From the NCBI GenBank assembly GCA_964522605.1, contig CAZFWV010000145.1, positions 1 to 15,611 of the forward strand: a stretch of DNA of 15,611 nucleotides, written 5' to 3'. The DNA is from CAVZLD01 sp964522605. Its GTDB lineage: Bacteria > Planctomycetota > Planctomycetia > Pirellulales > Pirellulaceae. This document shows, piece after piece, positions 1 to 8,599 of the stretch (positions are counted from its first letter, which is position 1; each line of letters starts with the position of its first letter). The translations under genes were made by a program, and so were the position numbers. The notes beneath the pieces were generated by a model. That model was not told the DNA's origin. It worked only from the letters and a program-made list of their open reading frames with translations, and ran no database searches.

Positions 1-2
1 TC

Positions 3-131
3 GACCCCAGCCACCCTCGTTGGAAAACAACGAAGTTATTCTTGAGTCATCGCTATGCTCCGCTCCCGGCAAACGAGCAATTTCACAACGGTCGCTCGTT
101 TCGCTTGATCCTCCGGAGCGGACCGGAATGA
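3..131 (+). CDS. Possible 3' end of an unrecognised gene at the window edge
   Basis: The frame is open from the first bases of the window for 42 codons and stops with TGA at 129-131. The peptide ends in FRLILRSGPE. It has no motif that I recognise. A short open frame at an edge can arise by chance, so this is only a candidate gene tail. Confidence 0.2.
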   Translation, partial: DPSHPRWKTTKLFLSHRYAPLPANEQFHNGRSFRLILRSGPE

Positions 132-635
132 CCGTGGTAGACGATTCGGCGAATCCGGTCAATCTCACCCCGTCGGGTCAAAATACTCAGACGAACCTCA
201 AATAGTGATTATTCTTGGAGTTGCGCACTCTGCGACTCGCCGATCTCAGCCCGACGTTGTTGGCCGCATTCTCTGCCTCGTCGAAACAATCAGACAGCGG
301 ATTCGTTGTGACCCCAGCTTGACTCACCCGTGTGGCCGAAGACCACTGCCAATTCCATCCCGACTGCGGAGCTTGAATCCGTCGGCAGCCCAAAAAGGGC
401 CGCTGCTGCGTTTTCAACTTTTTTGAGAGCGTGAAAGCGTCTCGGATGGGAGCTCGCCGAAAAGTGACCGATAGCGGCCAGCGAATCGGCCAAACTGATC
501 GATGTCGTTCTGAATCAGCGCTTCAGTACGTTACCTCATTGTAATTGGGACTGCAAAGGCTCGTCTCACCCCAAATGCCACCTCGATAGGGGACTTCCCG
601 CGAAACAAAAAACCTCAAGAATACTAGCGATTGCC
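132..635. other. About 500 bases with no recognisable gene
   Basis: Short open frames on both strands here have no family signature, no credible ribosome binding site and overlap each other. I see no tRNA, no clear promoter and no repeat. The right part should hold the start signals of the truncated sulfatase at 636, but I cannot point to a -35/-10 pair. Confidence 0.4.
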
Positions 636-875
636 ATGGCGGCGTTCCTCCTCTCCGTCGGCACCAACCCAATGGCGGCGCAAGAGAAGCCGAACATCCT
701 CATCATCTGGGGCGACGATGTCGGCATGTGGAACATCAGCGCCTACCACCGCGGCATGATGGGAGGGTCGACGCCCAATATCGACCGGATCGCCAAGGAA
801 GGCATGATGTTCATGGATCATTATGCTCAAGCATCTTGTACTGCCGGACGCGCCGCGTTCATTCTTGGCCAATAC
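636..875 (+). pseudogene. Arylsulfatase, 5' fragment only
   Basis: Eighty codons read as the start of a type I sulfatase: a hydrophobic signal peptide ending near MAAQEKPN, the metal-binding strand IIWGDDVG, the stretch STPNIDRIAKEG, and the formylglycine site SCTAGRAAFILGQ. The site is of the C-x-A-G-R class, so the cysteine would be converted to formylglycine in an active enzyme. Family members run on for roughly 400 more residues. Here homology stops right after ILGQ and the frame continues into unrelated sequence to a TGA near 951, antisense to the glycoside hydrolase at 889-2325. Codons just upstream of 636 also read like signal peptide (KTSRILAIAMAAFLL), but no in-frame ATG precedes them, so the start may be damaged too. 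Without the C-terminal domain and remaining active-site residues it cannot be functional. Confidence 0.8.
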
Positions 876-888
876 CGCACCCATATCA

Positions 889-2325
889 TCACCCTTCGCA
901 CACAAAACGTTTTGCGTAGCTATCCTCCATCCAGGCGTTCCATCGCCTCATGATGCTCAGCATCTCCGACAGAGGTTCGTCGTTGCGCGAATCCACCAAG
1001 CCGCTGCGGGACGTGGGCGTTTCGTAATAACCGCACCACGCAAATCCGACCAGTTGCGGATGGTGGATACCCGACGTCATGTAGCTTTGGTAGAGTTCGT
1101 CAAACTCATCCCAGTCTTCGCACATGTACGTCGATTTAGGCCAGTCCAGATGCAGCACACCGGCACCGGTGTCGCCCAGAAGAATCGGTCCGTCCCAATG
1201 GCGCGTTACTTGTTGAAGTACAGAAAATTGTGTCGAGGCGGGCCCCATCACGTTGACGGAAAGCACGTCAATGTATGGTCGCATCCGGTAGATCGCATAC
1301 GAGGGTAGCGAGTGAAGGTGCAGCGTGTTGCGGTCGCCGAGAATCAGGTGGTTCTCGTCATATTTACGAATCGTGTCACTGTAAACCTTGTAATACTCCT
1401 CGCACACCCGAGCCATGAACGCGAGTTTGTCTTTCTCACCCTCGGCATCGTTAACGTAAGCGCGCAGCGGAAACTGCATATTGGCAACTTCCTCGAACGA
1501 TTCGAAAGGCAGGCCGTAAGTGTCTCGCCAACGTTCGATCGTGCCGTACGTGCGTCGCATCAGATCAGTCCATGCCTGTTTGCCGTCCTGCCCCCGGGTG
1601 ATTGAGGCGAGCCAAAAGTCAAATGACTCAATGCCGGGATTCCACGGCGGGTTCTGGCAATAATGGTAGCCGATCAAGTTAGGGTTATCTCTCAGCGGTT
1701 GGACGAACTCCCTGCAGCGTTTGTCAACCATCTCGCGAAACTCCCTCGAGAACACATCGGGCAGGTTCAGTCCGGCCATGTACTGGCGAGGCACTTCCAG
1801 AAAAGCCGTGAAGGGGTAATCGAGATCGGCGAAATGTTCGGCGGGCCATTCGGGTGTTCGCCGGATATCCACCTGCCATTTGACCCCGCCGAATTCGTTG
1901 TGAACGGGCGGCTTCACGTCGTTCGTTGGTTCGGACGGCCCGACGGACGGAGGCAAATAATTGAAGCCCCATTCGATGTGGCGGTCTCGCACCGATTTCC
2001 GCCACGCTGCGATCGTCCCGTACTTCTCCTTCAGGTTCAGTGGCATGAACGAACCGTCCCCGTAATGATTGAGCCCGCGGAGATACAGGGGGCGGTTATC
2101 GGGTGTCACAAAAGTCCATTTATCGCCATACAGAGCGACGCAGAAAAAGCCTCGCGTTCCGCGAATCTGTGTTGGTTCCTTCAAGGCCTCTGCCCTCTCC
2201 GGCGCGGCGGCGAGTGCATTTCCGATAACGCGACGCGTCGACAAGAGACTCGCCGTTCCCAGGCCGAGCGTTGCCAACATGCTGCGGCGCGAGACGTTCC
2301 TTGTTTTGCTTCTCGGTTCGCCCAT
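889..2325 (-). CDS. Tat-exported agarase-like glycoside hydrolase (GH-A clan type TIM barrel)
   Basis: The 478-residue protein starts with a twin-arginine signal (VSRRSMLATLGLGTASLL, residues 11-28), so export in folded form is expected. Residues about 57-465 look like the agarase-like beta-agarase/GH50-type barrel seen in planctomycete genomes: WTFVTPDNRPLYLRGLNHYG (70-89), LIGYHYCQNP (217-226), HLILGDR (326-332), GPILLGDTGAG (379-389) and GFAWCGYYETP (427-437). In classical agarases the strand at 217-226 ends in Asn-Glu, whose Glu is the acid/base, and the strand near 380 carries the nucleophile Glu. Here those places read QNP and GDT, so the catalytic pair may be unusual. An AGGAGG-like site (complement of 2332-2336) lies six bases before the ATG and supports this start. 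About 200 bases separate it from the heme protein upstream. Substrate is not visible from sequence. Its 3' end abuts the truncated sulfatase. Confidence 0.75.
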   Translation of the reverse strand: MGEPRSKTRNVSRRSMLATLGLGTASLLSTRRVIGNALAAAPERAEALKEPTQIRGTRGFFCVALYGDKWTFVTPDNRPLYLRGLNHYGDGSFMPLNLKEKYGTIAAWRKSVRDRHIEWGFNYLPPSVGPSEPTNDVKPPVHNEFGGVKWQVDIRRTPEWPAEHFADLDYPFTAFLEVPRQYMAGLNLPDVFSREFREMVDKRCREFVQPLRDNPNLIGYHYCQNPPWNPGIESFDFWLASITRGQDGKQAWTDLMRRTYGTIERWRDTYGLPFESFEEVANMQFPLRAYVNDAEGEKDKLAFMARVCEEYYKVYSDTIRKYDENHLILGDRNTLHLHSLPSYAIYRMRPYIDVLSVNVMGPASTQFSVLQQVTRHWDGPILLGDTGAGVLHLDWPKSTYMCEDWDEFDELYQSYMTSGIHHPQLVGFAWCGYYETPTSRSGLVDSRNDEPLSEMLSIMRRWNAWMEDSYAKRFVCEG

Positions 2326-2331
2326 GATCCG

Positions 2332-2336
2332 CCTCC
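2332..2336 (-). promoter_or_regulatory. Ribosome binding site of the agarase-like gene
   Basis: On the minus strand GGAGG is followed by six bases and the ATG at 2325. It fixes the start chosen for the glycoside hydrolase. Confidence 0.6.
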
Positions 2337-2524
2337 AGGTTTGGGGACTATGGATACTGATTCTCGGAAATCTGAGGTAAATGATCGCGACTGCGGTATG
2401 ATCGCTTCGGGTGTTATCAACTCAACCTTTCCGTCAGAAGGCCCGGTCTGTGATGTCGATGAAAACACCCCGCTCGGGCCAAGCCGATACGGAATCACTT
2501 CGCTGCGTCGGGCCTGCCGATGCG

Positions 2525-4155
2525 TTAGAATGCTGCCTGCTGGCCCGTTCCTTGAGGCCAGAAACTTCGCCAATAGGCCTCGTCTGTCGCGTACACGTCA
2601 ATGGGCGCATTGCCTGGCAAGTCACTGCCCAGAATCCCCAACTCCTTCATAATTCGCACGTAATCTGTGGAGGGCCGAAAGCCCGGCATGTCGAATCGTT
2701 TGTCTCTCTGAAGCTCCTCATGGGCTCGACAAATCATGGCCATGAGCCGCCGATAGCCCGGATCTTCGACCGTTGGAAAGACAGGTTGCCCACCGTCCGA
2801 GCAGATGCCGTAGCCGCCGGCTGTCGTTGCCAAAGGAGCCAGCAGCATCAAGGACTTCTCGGGGCGGCTGAAATTGTAGACTACGTGATTGGAGAATCGT
2901 CGCGGCGTGAGTTCTTCTACGATTGTGTAACCGTCGATACCGACCTCGTCCATCGGCTGGATTGGCAATCGCTGCTCGCCTGTGTGGCATTTACGGCAAC
3001 GTGACTCGATTGTTTTCGCGGCGGACGCATATTCTGGCCATCGGGGATTCTTCGGCAGCTTGCCGGTGCCCGATGCAGCGTACGTCCCCGCGTACGTTGC
3101 CGCCGCGTCAATCCACGTGCGAAGCAAACGGCGCTCGCGATCGGATAGGCTCACTCCATGGTGCGAACCGTCCAAGTAGTTGAGCAACGGGCTAGCGGCC
3201 GAGCCGATCGAACGAGGCGGCTTGTTGCCATCGCCGTCTCGTGGCATCACGACCAGATCCTGCATGTGCAGCGTCGCAAAACTGAGCGAAAACACGGGAC
3301 CATGGTCGCCCGCCAATAGGATCCCACCCGCGCGTGGCCCGCCGCGACTCGTCGCATCGTAGTCATGGCACGCGACACAATGTCGGTCCAAAATCGGCTG
3401 GATATCGCGTGGAAAATCGAAGACCTCGGGAACATCGGCCAGAAGCTGGATGCGACTTGGTCCACGCTTCAATGCCAGCAGATTACCATAGCCTTGAGCT
3501 CGCGGCGTGTTGGTCCGTTGTTCGTGGCAGCCGATACATCCCGTCGTCTCGCCTGGCTGCACGGTGAGAAAACTCTGCATGCGACGGACCGCCAAGCCAT
3601 GCTCGTCGAGAGCAACGAAAAGCAGAGCGCGCGCGGCCGGTAGCTCCATGTGCGCAGAACCATCGGCTTCGACGGGTACCGTCCCAAGTACACGCTCCAG
3701 GGCAAAGGAGTGATTGAAGCAGTAGGGATCGGCCCGTCCGCTGAAGTTCACGGGTTTGGGCAGCGTTTCTAGCACCAGTAGCTCTTTGATCTCTCCCGGT
3801 TCAACACCCCTCATGTTACGGCCCTGAAGGATATCCGCCAGGACCAAAGTCCCAGTCGTCTGTTTCGGGTCGCAGCGGTCCGGTAGAACGGGTTCCCGCG
3901 GGCGGGCTTGCAGGGGGCGAGGTTCGTGGATCCACAAACCCGCTTTTTGGTCTACATCCGATAGTTCAACCAGCGACTCGGTCCGTCCCTGATAGTCCAT
4001 TCGCAGGAGCTTCGGACCGTCTGCGACACGGCAAAGACAATCTCGTCGATGTCCCCAAGCATCCTGCGATAGTCCGCGGGCGACAATGGCTGCTTCCCGT
4101 ACGCAGATGGACCAAGGGGAACGAGCAGAAATAGCAATCGTCGAACAATCTTCAT
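2525..4155 (-). pseudogene. Multi-heme c-type protein (HzsA-like / planctomycete PSCyt-like), central part deleted and frame broken
   Basis: The gene begins with a Sec signal peptide (MKIVRRLLFLLVPLGPSAYG from 4155) and reads SPADYRRMLGDIDEIVFAV. In relatives this is followed by a long beta-propeller-like region. Here the frame changes near 4030 and the sequence resumes at ADGPKLLRMDYQGR (from 4024), running open to 2525. The retained C-terminal part (about 499 residues) has three heme-binding CxxCH motifs (CIGCH, CVACH, CRKCH) and family stretches such as ILQGRNMRGV, ERVLGTVPVEADGSA and SFLTVQPGETTGC. Expected role: a periplasmic c-type heme protein in electron transfer, often found beside carbohydrate oxidation genes in planctomycetes. 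A continuous 605-codon frame (4342-2525) exists only because a Gfo/Idh 5' piece is joined upstream and reads out of frame through the signal-peptide region; that fused product is unlikely to be native. Confidence 0.65.
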
Positions 4156-4207
4156 TTGCAGCCTCTGAGCCATAAACGCGCACTGCCATTTCCCGGAATT
4201 CGCAGTT

Positions 4208-4415
4208 CATCATTTGGTCAACGTCGCAGACGGCGACCATGTCGACAGAGTCCCCCGCCATCGCCATCTCGGTGATGACTTTTCCCCACCACCCTGAGCC
4301 AATCAAGGCCGTGCGGTACTTCTTTCCGGATTTTTGTGGCATGAACAGCCGGCGCTGACAATGCGGCCGATGCGGCAGCGGACACCTTGAGAAAGTTCCT
4401 GCGAGTCACTGACAT
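4208..4415 (-). pseudogene. Gfo/Idh/MocA oxidoreductase, 5' fragment with a frameshift
   Basis: From the ATG at 4415 the sequence encodes a twin-arginine signal (MSVTRRNFLKVSAAASAALS, cleavage likely after VHA). It then shifts frame at a run of five A on the minus strand (4331-4335) into KKYRTALIGSGWWGK. The GSGWWG nucleotide-binding loop and VAVCDVDQ strand are typical of the N-terminal Rossmann fold of secreted Gfo/Idh/MocA proteins. Removing one A from the run restores a single frame through signal and Rossmann fold, so this is a one-base insertion. After VCDVDQMM the homology stops and the start of the heme-protein gene follows, so most of the Rossmann domain and the whole catalytic domain are missing. 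It lies 102 bases after the intact Gfo/Idh gene. Confidence 0.7.
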
Positions 4416-4517
4416 TCCGTTCTCCCCTGCCAGACGAAAGTGAATTATCTCGAATTTCCAATATCACGGATTCGGGTATTGCCGTATCAAGCGTGACCGC
4501 ATCCCGCGCCGTCTCGG

Positions 4518-5846
4518 TCAACCGATCTGTGGCAGCTCCCATCCCGTTCGACGTGGCCGATCGATCAGAGCGCAGGCCTCCTGATCATCGGGAAATGTCT
4601 CGGCCTTTGGATCCCAACGCAACTTCCGACGGAGTTGCCGAGAAATGCTTGCTAAATGGCAGAGTGTGACCGAGCGGTGCCCCACTTCCACGGGCGCGTT
4701 GGGATCTTCGCGGGTCCTGATGCAGTCGAGCCAGTCTTGGAGATGAGGCTTGGCTACGATGCCCTCACCTTTCCACAAGGCGGCAGATGCCGGATCCGGT
4801 GGATCAACGACAAGATGTCTTGGAAAAGCCGCAAAACCGTTTCGCGAGATCTTCATCTCCCCCTTTTCACCGTAGAAATAGCCACCGGCATAGAACCCCT
4901 GGGGATGGGTCAGGTGAATCTCGGTACCGTTGGCGTACCGCATCACCACCGGACACTGGCGCATCTCGCCGACATGGGTCGCGATTAGCGGGTCGATTTC
5001 GACCGGTCCAGTTCCATCCGTTCCCAATGCCCATTGAACCATGTCGAGGGCATGCGCGCCGTGATTCGTCATCAGATGCCCTGAGTAGTCGGACCACATA
5101 TCCCATCCGCGCCAACGCTTGCCCTGCCATTGACGTTCGTCCTTTTGCCAGAGCCGCCAGTGATACGGTCGAACTGGCCGCGGGCCTAAGCACAAATCCC
5201 AATGCATCCCATGTGGGATTGGCTCGCGTGGAAGTCCTTCGTAGCGCAGCGGACCTGGAAAGTTCTTCACCTCGACCTTCAACACATGCCCGAGACCACC
5301 TTCACGAACGAACTGGCAAGCGAAGCGATCCATCTCCATGGAACGTTGTTGGCTGCCGACTTGCAGGACCCGGCCATAATGGCGCACTGCCTCAACCAAT
5401 CGCTTGCCTTCGCCGATCGTCAACGACAGTGGTTTTTCGCAATAAACATCGAATCCGGCCTGACAGGCGAGCATAGCGGCAAGTACGTGGTGATGATCGG
5501 GAGTAGTAATCACTACGGCATCCAACCTTGCCTGGCCGATCATCTCGCGGTAGTCCGAGTAGGACGCGATTTGCGAATCAGGAAGGATCGCTCGAATCGC
5601 ATCGACCCGCGGCGCATAGCAATCACAAACTGCCACGATTCGCGCGTCGGCCGGCATATCTCTAGCGAGCGCCCGGCCACGGATCCCCGCACCAATTAGA
5701 CCCACAGCGATCTGCTCGTTCGCTGTGGGGCGACCGAATGCACGACTCCGTCGCAATAGGGTCGCCGAAACCGCGGCCATTCCGCTCTGCAAAAACGTTC
5801 GGCGGCTGGATTGGCGATTCCGTGTCTTGGTCAAGTCAGCCCCCAT
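4518..5846 (-). CDS. Tat-exported Gfo/Idh/MocA family NAD(P)-dependent oxidoreductase
   Basis: The 442-residue protein is intact. It has a twin-arginine signal (QSSRRTFLQSGMAAVSATLL, residues 12-31), a Rossmann nucleotide-binding loop GLIGAGIRGR (49-58), the strand VAVCDCYAPR, the family stretch VVITTPDHHHVLAAMLACQAG, and the catalytic-lysine motif CEKP (136-139). A C-terminal alpha/beta domain contains NHGAHALDMVQWALG. Such proteins oxidise or reduce sugars or sugar derivatives with NAD(P), often as a tightly bound cofactor in the exported forms. An upstream in-frame ATG at 5906 exists, but the start at 5846 places the Tat signal at the N-terminus in the usual way. The start overlaps the end of the concanavalin-like remnant by 11 bases, so the two were probably co-transcribed. 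The neighbouring TIM-barrel isomerase and DUF1080 remnants suggest a 3-keto-sugar route. The exact substrate is unknown. Confidence 0.85.
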   Translation of the reverse strand: MGADLTKTRNRQSSRRTFLQSGMAAVSATLLRRSRAFGRPTANEQIAVGLIGAGIRGRALARDMPADARIVAVCDCYAPRVDAIRAILPDSQIASYSDYREMIGQARLDAVVITTPDHHHVLAAMLACQAGFDVYCEKPLSLTIGEGKRLVEAVRHYGRVLQVGSQQRSMEMDRFACQFVREGGLGHVLKVEVKNFPGPLRYEGLPREPIPHGMHWDLCLGPRPVRPYHWRLWQKDERQWQGKRWRGWDMWSDYSGHLMTNHGAHALDMVQWALGTDGTGPVEIDPLIATHVGEMRQCPVVMRYANGTEIHLTHPQGFYAGGYFYGEKGEMKISRNGFAAFPRHLVVDPPDPASAALWKGEGIVAKPHLQDWLDCIRTREDPNAPVEVGHRSVTLCHLASISRQLRRKLRWDPKAETFPDDQEACALIDRPRRTGWELPQIG

Positions 5847-6530
5847 TCCAACTCGTCCCTGATTGTGGCCCCGGCGAGGTGCGGTCAAACTGCCGCGATA
5901 TATCATTGATCTTGGTTGTTTGACTGATTGGAATCACTGCCCTCCAGCTCGTTCCGACCCGTATTTCATCGAACCATCGCGTCGTATTTCCCTCGCTCTG
6001 TATCAGCACTTGGTCGAGCGAGGCGTCACTTCGCAGATCTTGGCTAACTACGCTCCAATCGGCTGGCTCAACGATGTCCAAGGAGTCGCCTTCCTGGTAG
6101 ATGCGAAGAAAGACCTGGTCTTCGCCGTGCTTGCGCGCGACGATCTTCGCCGCCCAGATCATATCATACTCTGCGAATCCGCAATCCACGGTCCCGCGAA
6201 GCGATGGAAGTCGGCGATTTCAATGTGGGGTGAGTGACCGCCCTGCAGACCTAGGCCGATCCGGTCCGCCCAGTAGCTTCCGGAACCACGAAACGTGAGA
6301 CTCGCGATTTCACGTCGAGGAGGCTGGTCGCCGTCACCGGCACCAAGGGTTTCCCGCATCATCATGCTGATGAAATAAGCCGCATCACGGGTAGCCCTGA
6401 AAACGGGCCCACCTTCAGATAGTAACCGTACGGTCAGGCGAAATCCTCCCACTTCGAAGCGGATTTTCTGAAGAACCGGGACCCAACACAAGAAGTCGGC
6501 TTTGACACATAGAATCCGGCCAGAGGGCAA
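5836..6530 (-). pseudogene. Concanavalin-like (LamG-type) domain protein, 5' end missing and one frameshift
   Basis: Two reading frames continue each other. The first covers roughly 6450-6197 (GGFRLTVRLLSEGGPVFRAT, then SYWADRIGLGLQGG, IEIADFHRFAG). The second covers roughly 6197-5836 (TVDCGFAEYDMIWAAKIVAR, RWFDEIRVGTSWRAVIP). They join cleanly if one G is added to the G run on the minus strand at 6193-6195. The ending FDEIRVGTSW is characteristic of planctomycete LamG/concanavalin-like proteins, a beta-sandwich family that often binds or acts on glycans. I find no signal peptide or ATG in a sensible place. The open frame begins with TTG at 6530 and the region upstream is not convincing, so the N-terminus is probably lost. 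The stop overlaps the start of the Gfo/Idh gene. Confidence 0.55.
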
Positions 6531-6597
6531 CGTTACCGCTGATCACCGGCTCCACGGTGCTTCTTCTCTCTCGGCGAATCGTTCGGTGATATCCCAT

Positions 6598-6923
6598 GGG
6601 CGACGATCGGCACGTCCCCGAGCCTTCTTCGGCTGTCGATCAGGCAACCTATGCACGCCCGAGGATCTACCCGAGGAACATCCGTGTGGTTTGTGGTAAA
6701 TTCGCCTCGAGACGTACGTTGCGAAGATGTGGTCGTCCGCCCCCTAGGCAACCCACCGCAAGAACGTCCCCTTCGCTCGCAGCAAAAAGCCCCACGAAAA
6801 GATACGGTTCAAGCCAAACGCCTACGCGTGATCTGTTGGCGAAGCGACGTACCCGGGCCGAACCACGCCATCAGCGCTAGCCCCGCCCCGTTGAAAGCAT
6901 GCAGACCGACGAGAGCCATCGAA
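6598..6923. other. Divergent intergenic region without a supported gene
   Basis: This lies between the minus-strand concanavalin remnant and the plus-strand isomerase gene. The plus frame is open upstream of the isomerase start (back to an ATG at 6651) but has no family signal, so I treat it as non-coding. Promoters for both directions should lie here; I cannot identify one with confidence. Confidence 0.35.
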
Positions 6924-8003
6924 ATGACATCCGATGCCAGCCATATTCTTGATCGCCGGACCGTGTTGAAGAGTCTGCTTGCGCTGACGGCTTCCACCTT
7001 GTCACGGTCTTATGCTGCCGAGCAGTCGCGACGAATCACGGACATGGGAATCGTGATCTACGACTTCACTCTTCGCCGCCGTTGGTTGAAGGAGCAGGAT
7101 CCTGCGCAGGATTTGTTCGAGCCACTAACGTTCCTCAAGCACTGCCACAGCCTGGGCGCGGGCGGCATGCAGGCGAACTTGGGCGCGATGCAGTCGGCGG
7201 CGATAACTCAACTTCGCGACTTTGCCGAGCAGCACGGTCTTTTCATCGACGCCATCATCAGACCTCCCAACGACAAAGATGATATTGATCGTTTCGCCGC
7301 AGAAATCGAGTCGGCTCGGGACGTAGGCGCCCGAGCGGTTCGGACCACGATCATTCCCGGTCGACGATACGAGCGATTCAATGCCCTCGAAGAATTCCGC
7401 GACTTCGAACGTCGTGGTGAAGCGATGCTGCAGCTCGCAGCGCCAATACTAGAGAAACACCGAGTCGCTTTGGCGGTCGAGAACCACAAAGACCAGCGAA
7501 TTGACGAACGAGTCGCACTGCTGGAGCGACTGAGCAGCGAATTCATCGGCGCTTGTGTGGATACGGGCAACAGCATCGCGCTGCTGGACGATCCATACGA
7601 AGCAGTCGAAGCACTCGCGCCCTTTGCATTGACAGTTCACCTCAAGGATCAATCGCTGAAAATGTATGACGAGGGTTTCCTGTTGGGCGACGTTCCGCTT
7701 GGTCAGGGCAGTCTCGATCTCAAACGAATCGTCAATACGCTTCGAGAAGCCAAACCGATGATCCACTTCTCTCTGGAACTGATCACGCGAGATGCACTGC
7801 GAGTCCCCTGCCTGTCGGACGGCTACTGGTCGACGATGCCCGACACGATGGCTCATGAACTGGCAAACGTACTACGATTAGTCCAAGAGCAACCGACGGA
7901 TCCTCAGGAAGTCAGTGCGTTGTCGGAGCAACAACAAGTTGAGCTGGAACTCGAGAATGTCATAGCCAGTCTGCAACACGCCGGCAAAGAACTTGGGCTA
8001 TAA
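6924..8003 (+). CDS. Tat-exported sugar phosphate isomerase/epimerase-like TIM barrel (AP endonuclease 2 family)
   Basis: This is an intact 359-residue protein. The ATG at 6924 was chosen because it opens a twin-arginine signal (LDRRTVLKSLLALTAS, residues 9-24); a GAGAG sits eight bases upstream. The body follows the xylose-isomerase-like / AP endonuclease 2 barrel with its usual metal ligands: Glu in LAVENHKDQ, Asp in GACVDTGNS, His in TVHLKDQS and Glu in HFSLELITRD. Proteins of this family isomerise, epimerise, hydrate or lyse keto-sugars with a divalent metal. In gut Bacteroides and soil bacteria, homologues work with Gfo/Idh oxidoreductases and DUF1080 proteins on 3-keto-glycosides. Here the intact Gfo/Idh gene lies about 1.1 kb away on the other strand, and a DUF1080 remnant starts about 260 bases downstream. 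The export signal implies a periplasmic rather than cytoplasmic step. Confidence 0.8.
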   Translation: MTSDASHILDRRTVLKSLLALTASTLSRSYAAEQSRRITDMGIVIYDFTLRRRWLKEQDPAQDLFEPLTFLKHCHSLGAGGMQANLGAMQSAAITQLRDFAEQHGLFIDAIIRPPNDKDDIDRFAAEIESARDVGARAVRTTIIPGRRYERFNALEEFRDFERRGEAMLQLAAPILEKHRVALAVENHKDQRIDERVALLERLSSEFIGACVDTGNSIALLDDPYEAVEALAPFALTVHLKDQSLKMYDEGFLLGDVPLGQGSLDLKRIVNTLREAKPMIHFSLELITRDALRVPCLSDGYWSTMPDTMAHELANVLRLVQEQPTDPQEVSALSEQQQVELELENVIASLQHAGKELGL

Positions 8004-8265
8004 AGAGAGTGAATCACTCCTGAGGATAAAGGTCGCCCAGGTAATTCCACGTGGCAATGATTCGTACAAAGTACGATTCCTGCCTGTATTTGATCAACGT
8101 TGCCCACCGCTTTGCCGTCCTCGACGCAACCGTCGCCGACAACGTCCCATGTTTCGACGGCAATGGTTGGTCAGGAAAGGTGGCTGACGACACGCTTACC
8201 GGAATCGGTCGACTAAGAAACAAGCCAACTGAATTAGGCTTCAGAAGGTCACGCGCTTATCCTCC
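8004..8265. other. Intergenic region with two small inverted repeats
   Basis: No gene recognised. Two short inverted repeats lie just after the isomerase stop: a 13-base palindrome at 8007-8019 (GAGTGA-A-TCACTC) and a six-base stem with an AAA loop at 8062-8076 (TCGTAC-AAA-GTACGA). Neither is followed by a T tract, so a Rho-independent terminator is not supported. Confidence 0.3.
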
Positions 8266-8533
8266 CACCTCGGTGCCAAGCCACCTGAAAACGCAATCGT
8301 GTTGTTCAACGGTGGCTCGCTAAACCACTGGGAGTCGTACGGTCGCGGGGCTTAAAGGAGATCACCTGAAAGCAGATCGAGGACTACGTTCGTATTTCGC
8401 CACCACTCGAAAAACACTCCTTTGCCTCAGCCCTTCGAACTCGGAGCACTTGGCGAGATTTCAAGCTGCACCTGAGTTTCGCTTGCCACTGATTGCTGCG
8501 GCAACTGGGCAGACACGCCGAAACAGCGGCATC
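8266..8533 (+). pseudogene. DUF1080 (3-keto-disaccharide hydrolase family) N-terminal remnant
   Basis: Three pieces in three different frames match the DUF1080 order. HLGAKPPENAIVLFNGGSLN (from 8266) is the family's first strand, where relatives have a stretch like AIVLFDGKSLDGW; the piece continues with HWESYGRGA and stops with TAA at 8353-8355. Next comes TWRDFKLHL (about 8448-8474), then EFRLPLIAAATGQTRRNSGI (from 8474). The last two join if one G is restored at 8474 (CTG-GAG instead of CTGAG). DUF1080 enzymes cleave the glycosidic bond of 3-keto-glycosides by beta-elimination in the periplasm. The rest of the domain is absent here, and a porin fragment follows. The piece lies downstream of the isomerase and may once have been in its operon. 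Confidence 0.55.
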
Positions 8534-8599
8534 ATCATGAGGAATTTGAGTTCTACGATGTATGGCCGACGCATCCACAATGATGTCGAGCTGCCGAGC

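Noticed and set aside
1663..2652. Open frame of 329 codons on the plus strand
   Set aside because: It lies antisense to the well-supported glycoside hydrolase and part of the heme protein, is rich in Arg, Pro and Cys as expected for a shadow frame, and has no family motif.
2525..4342. A single 605-residue protein combining a Gfo/Idh start with a heme protein
   Set aside because: The first 44 codons are Gfo/Idh, but the next 60 read out of frame through the heme protein's own signal peptide, so the continuous frame is an accident of the joins.
8007..8076. Rho-independent terminator after the isomerase gene
   Set aside because: The inverted repeats are short, have one- or three-base loops and are not followed by a T tract.
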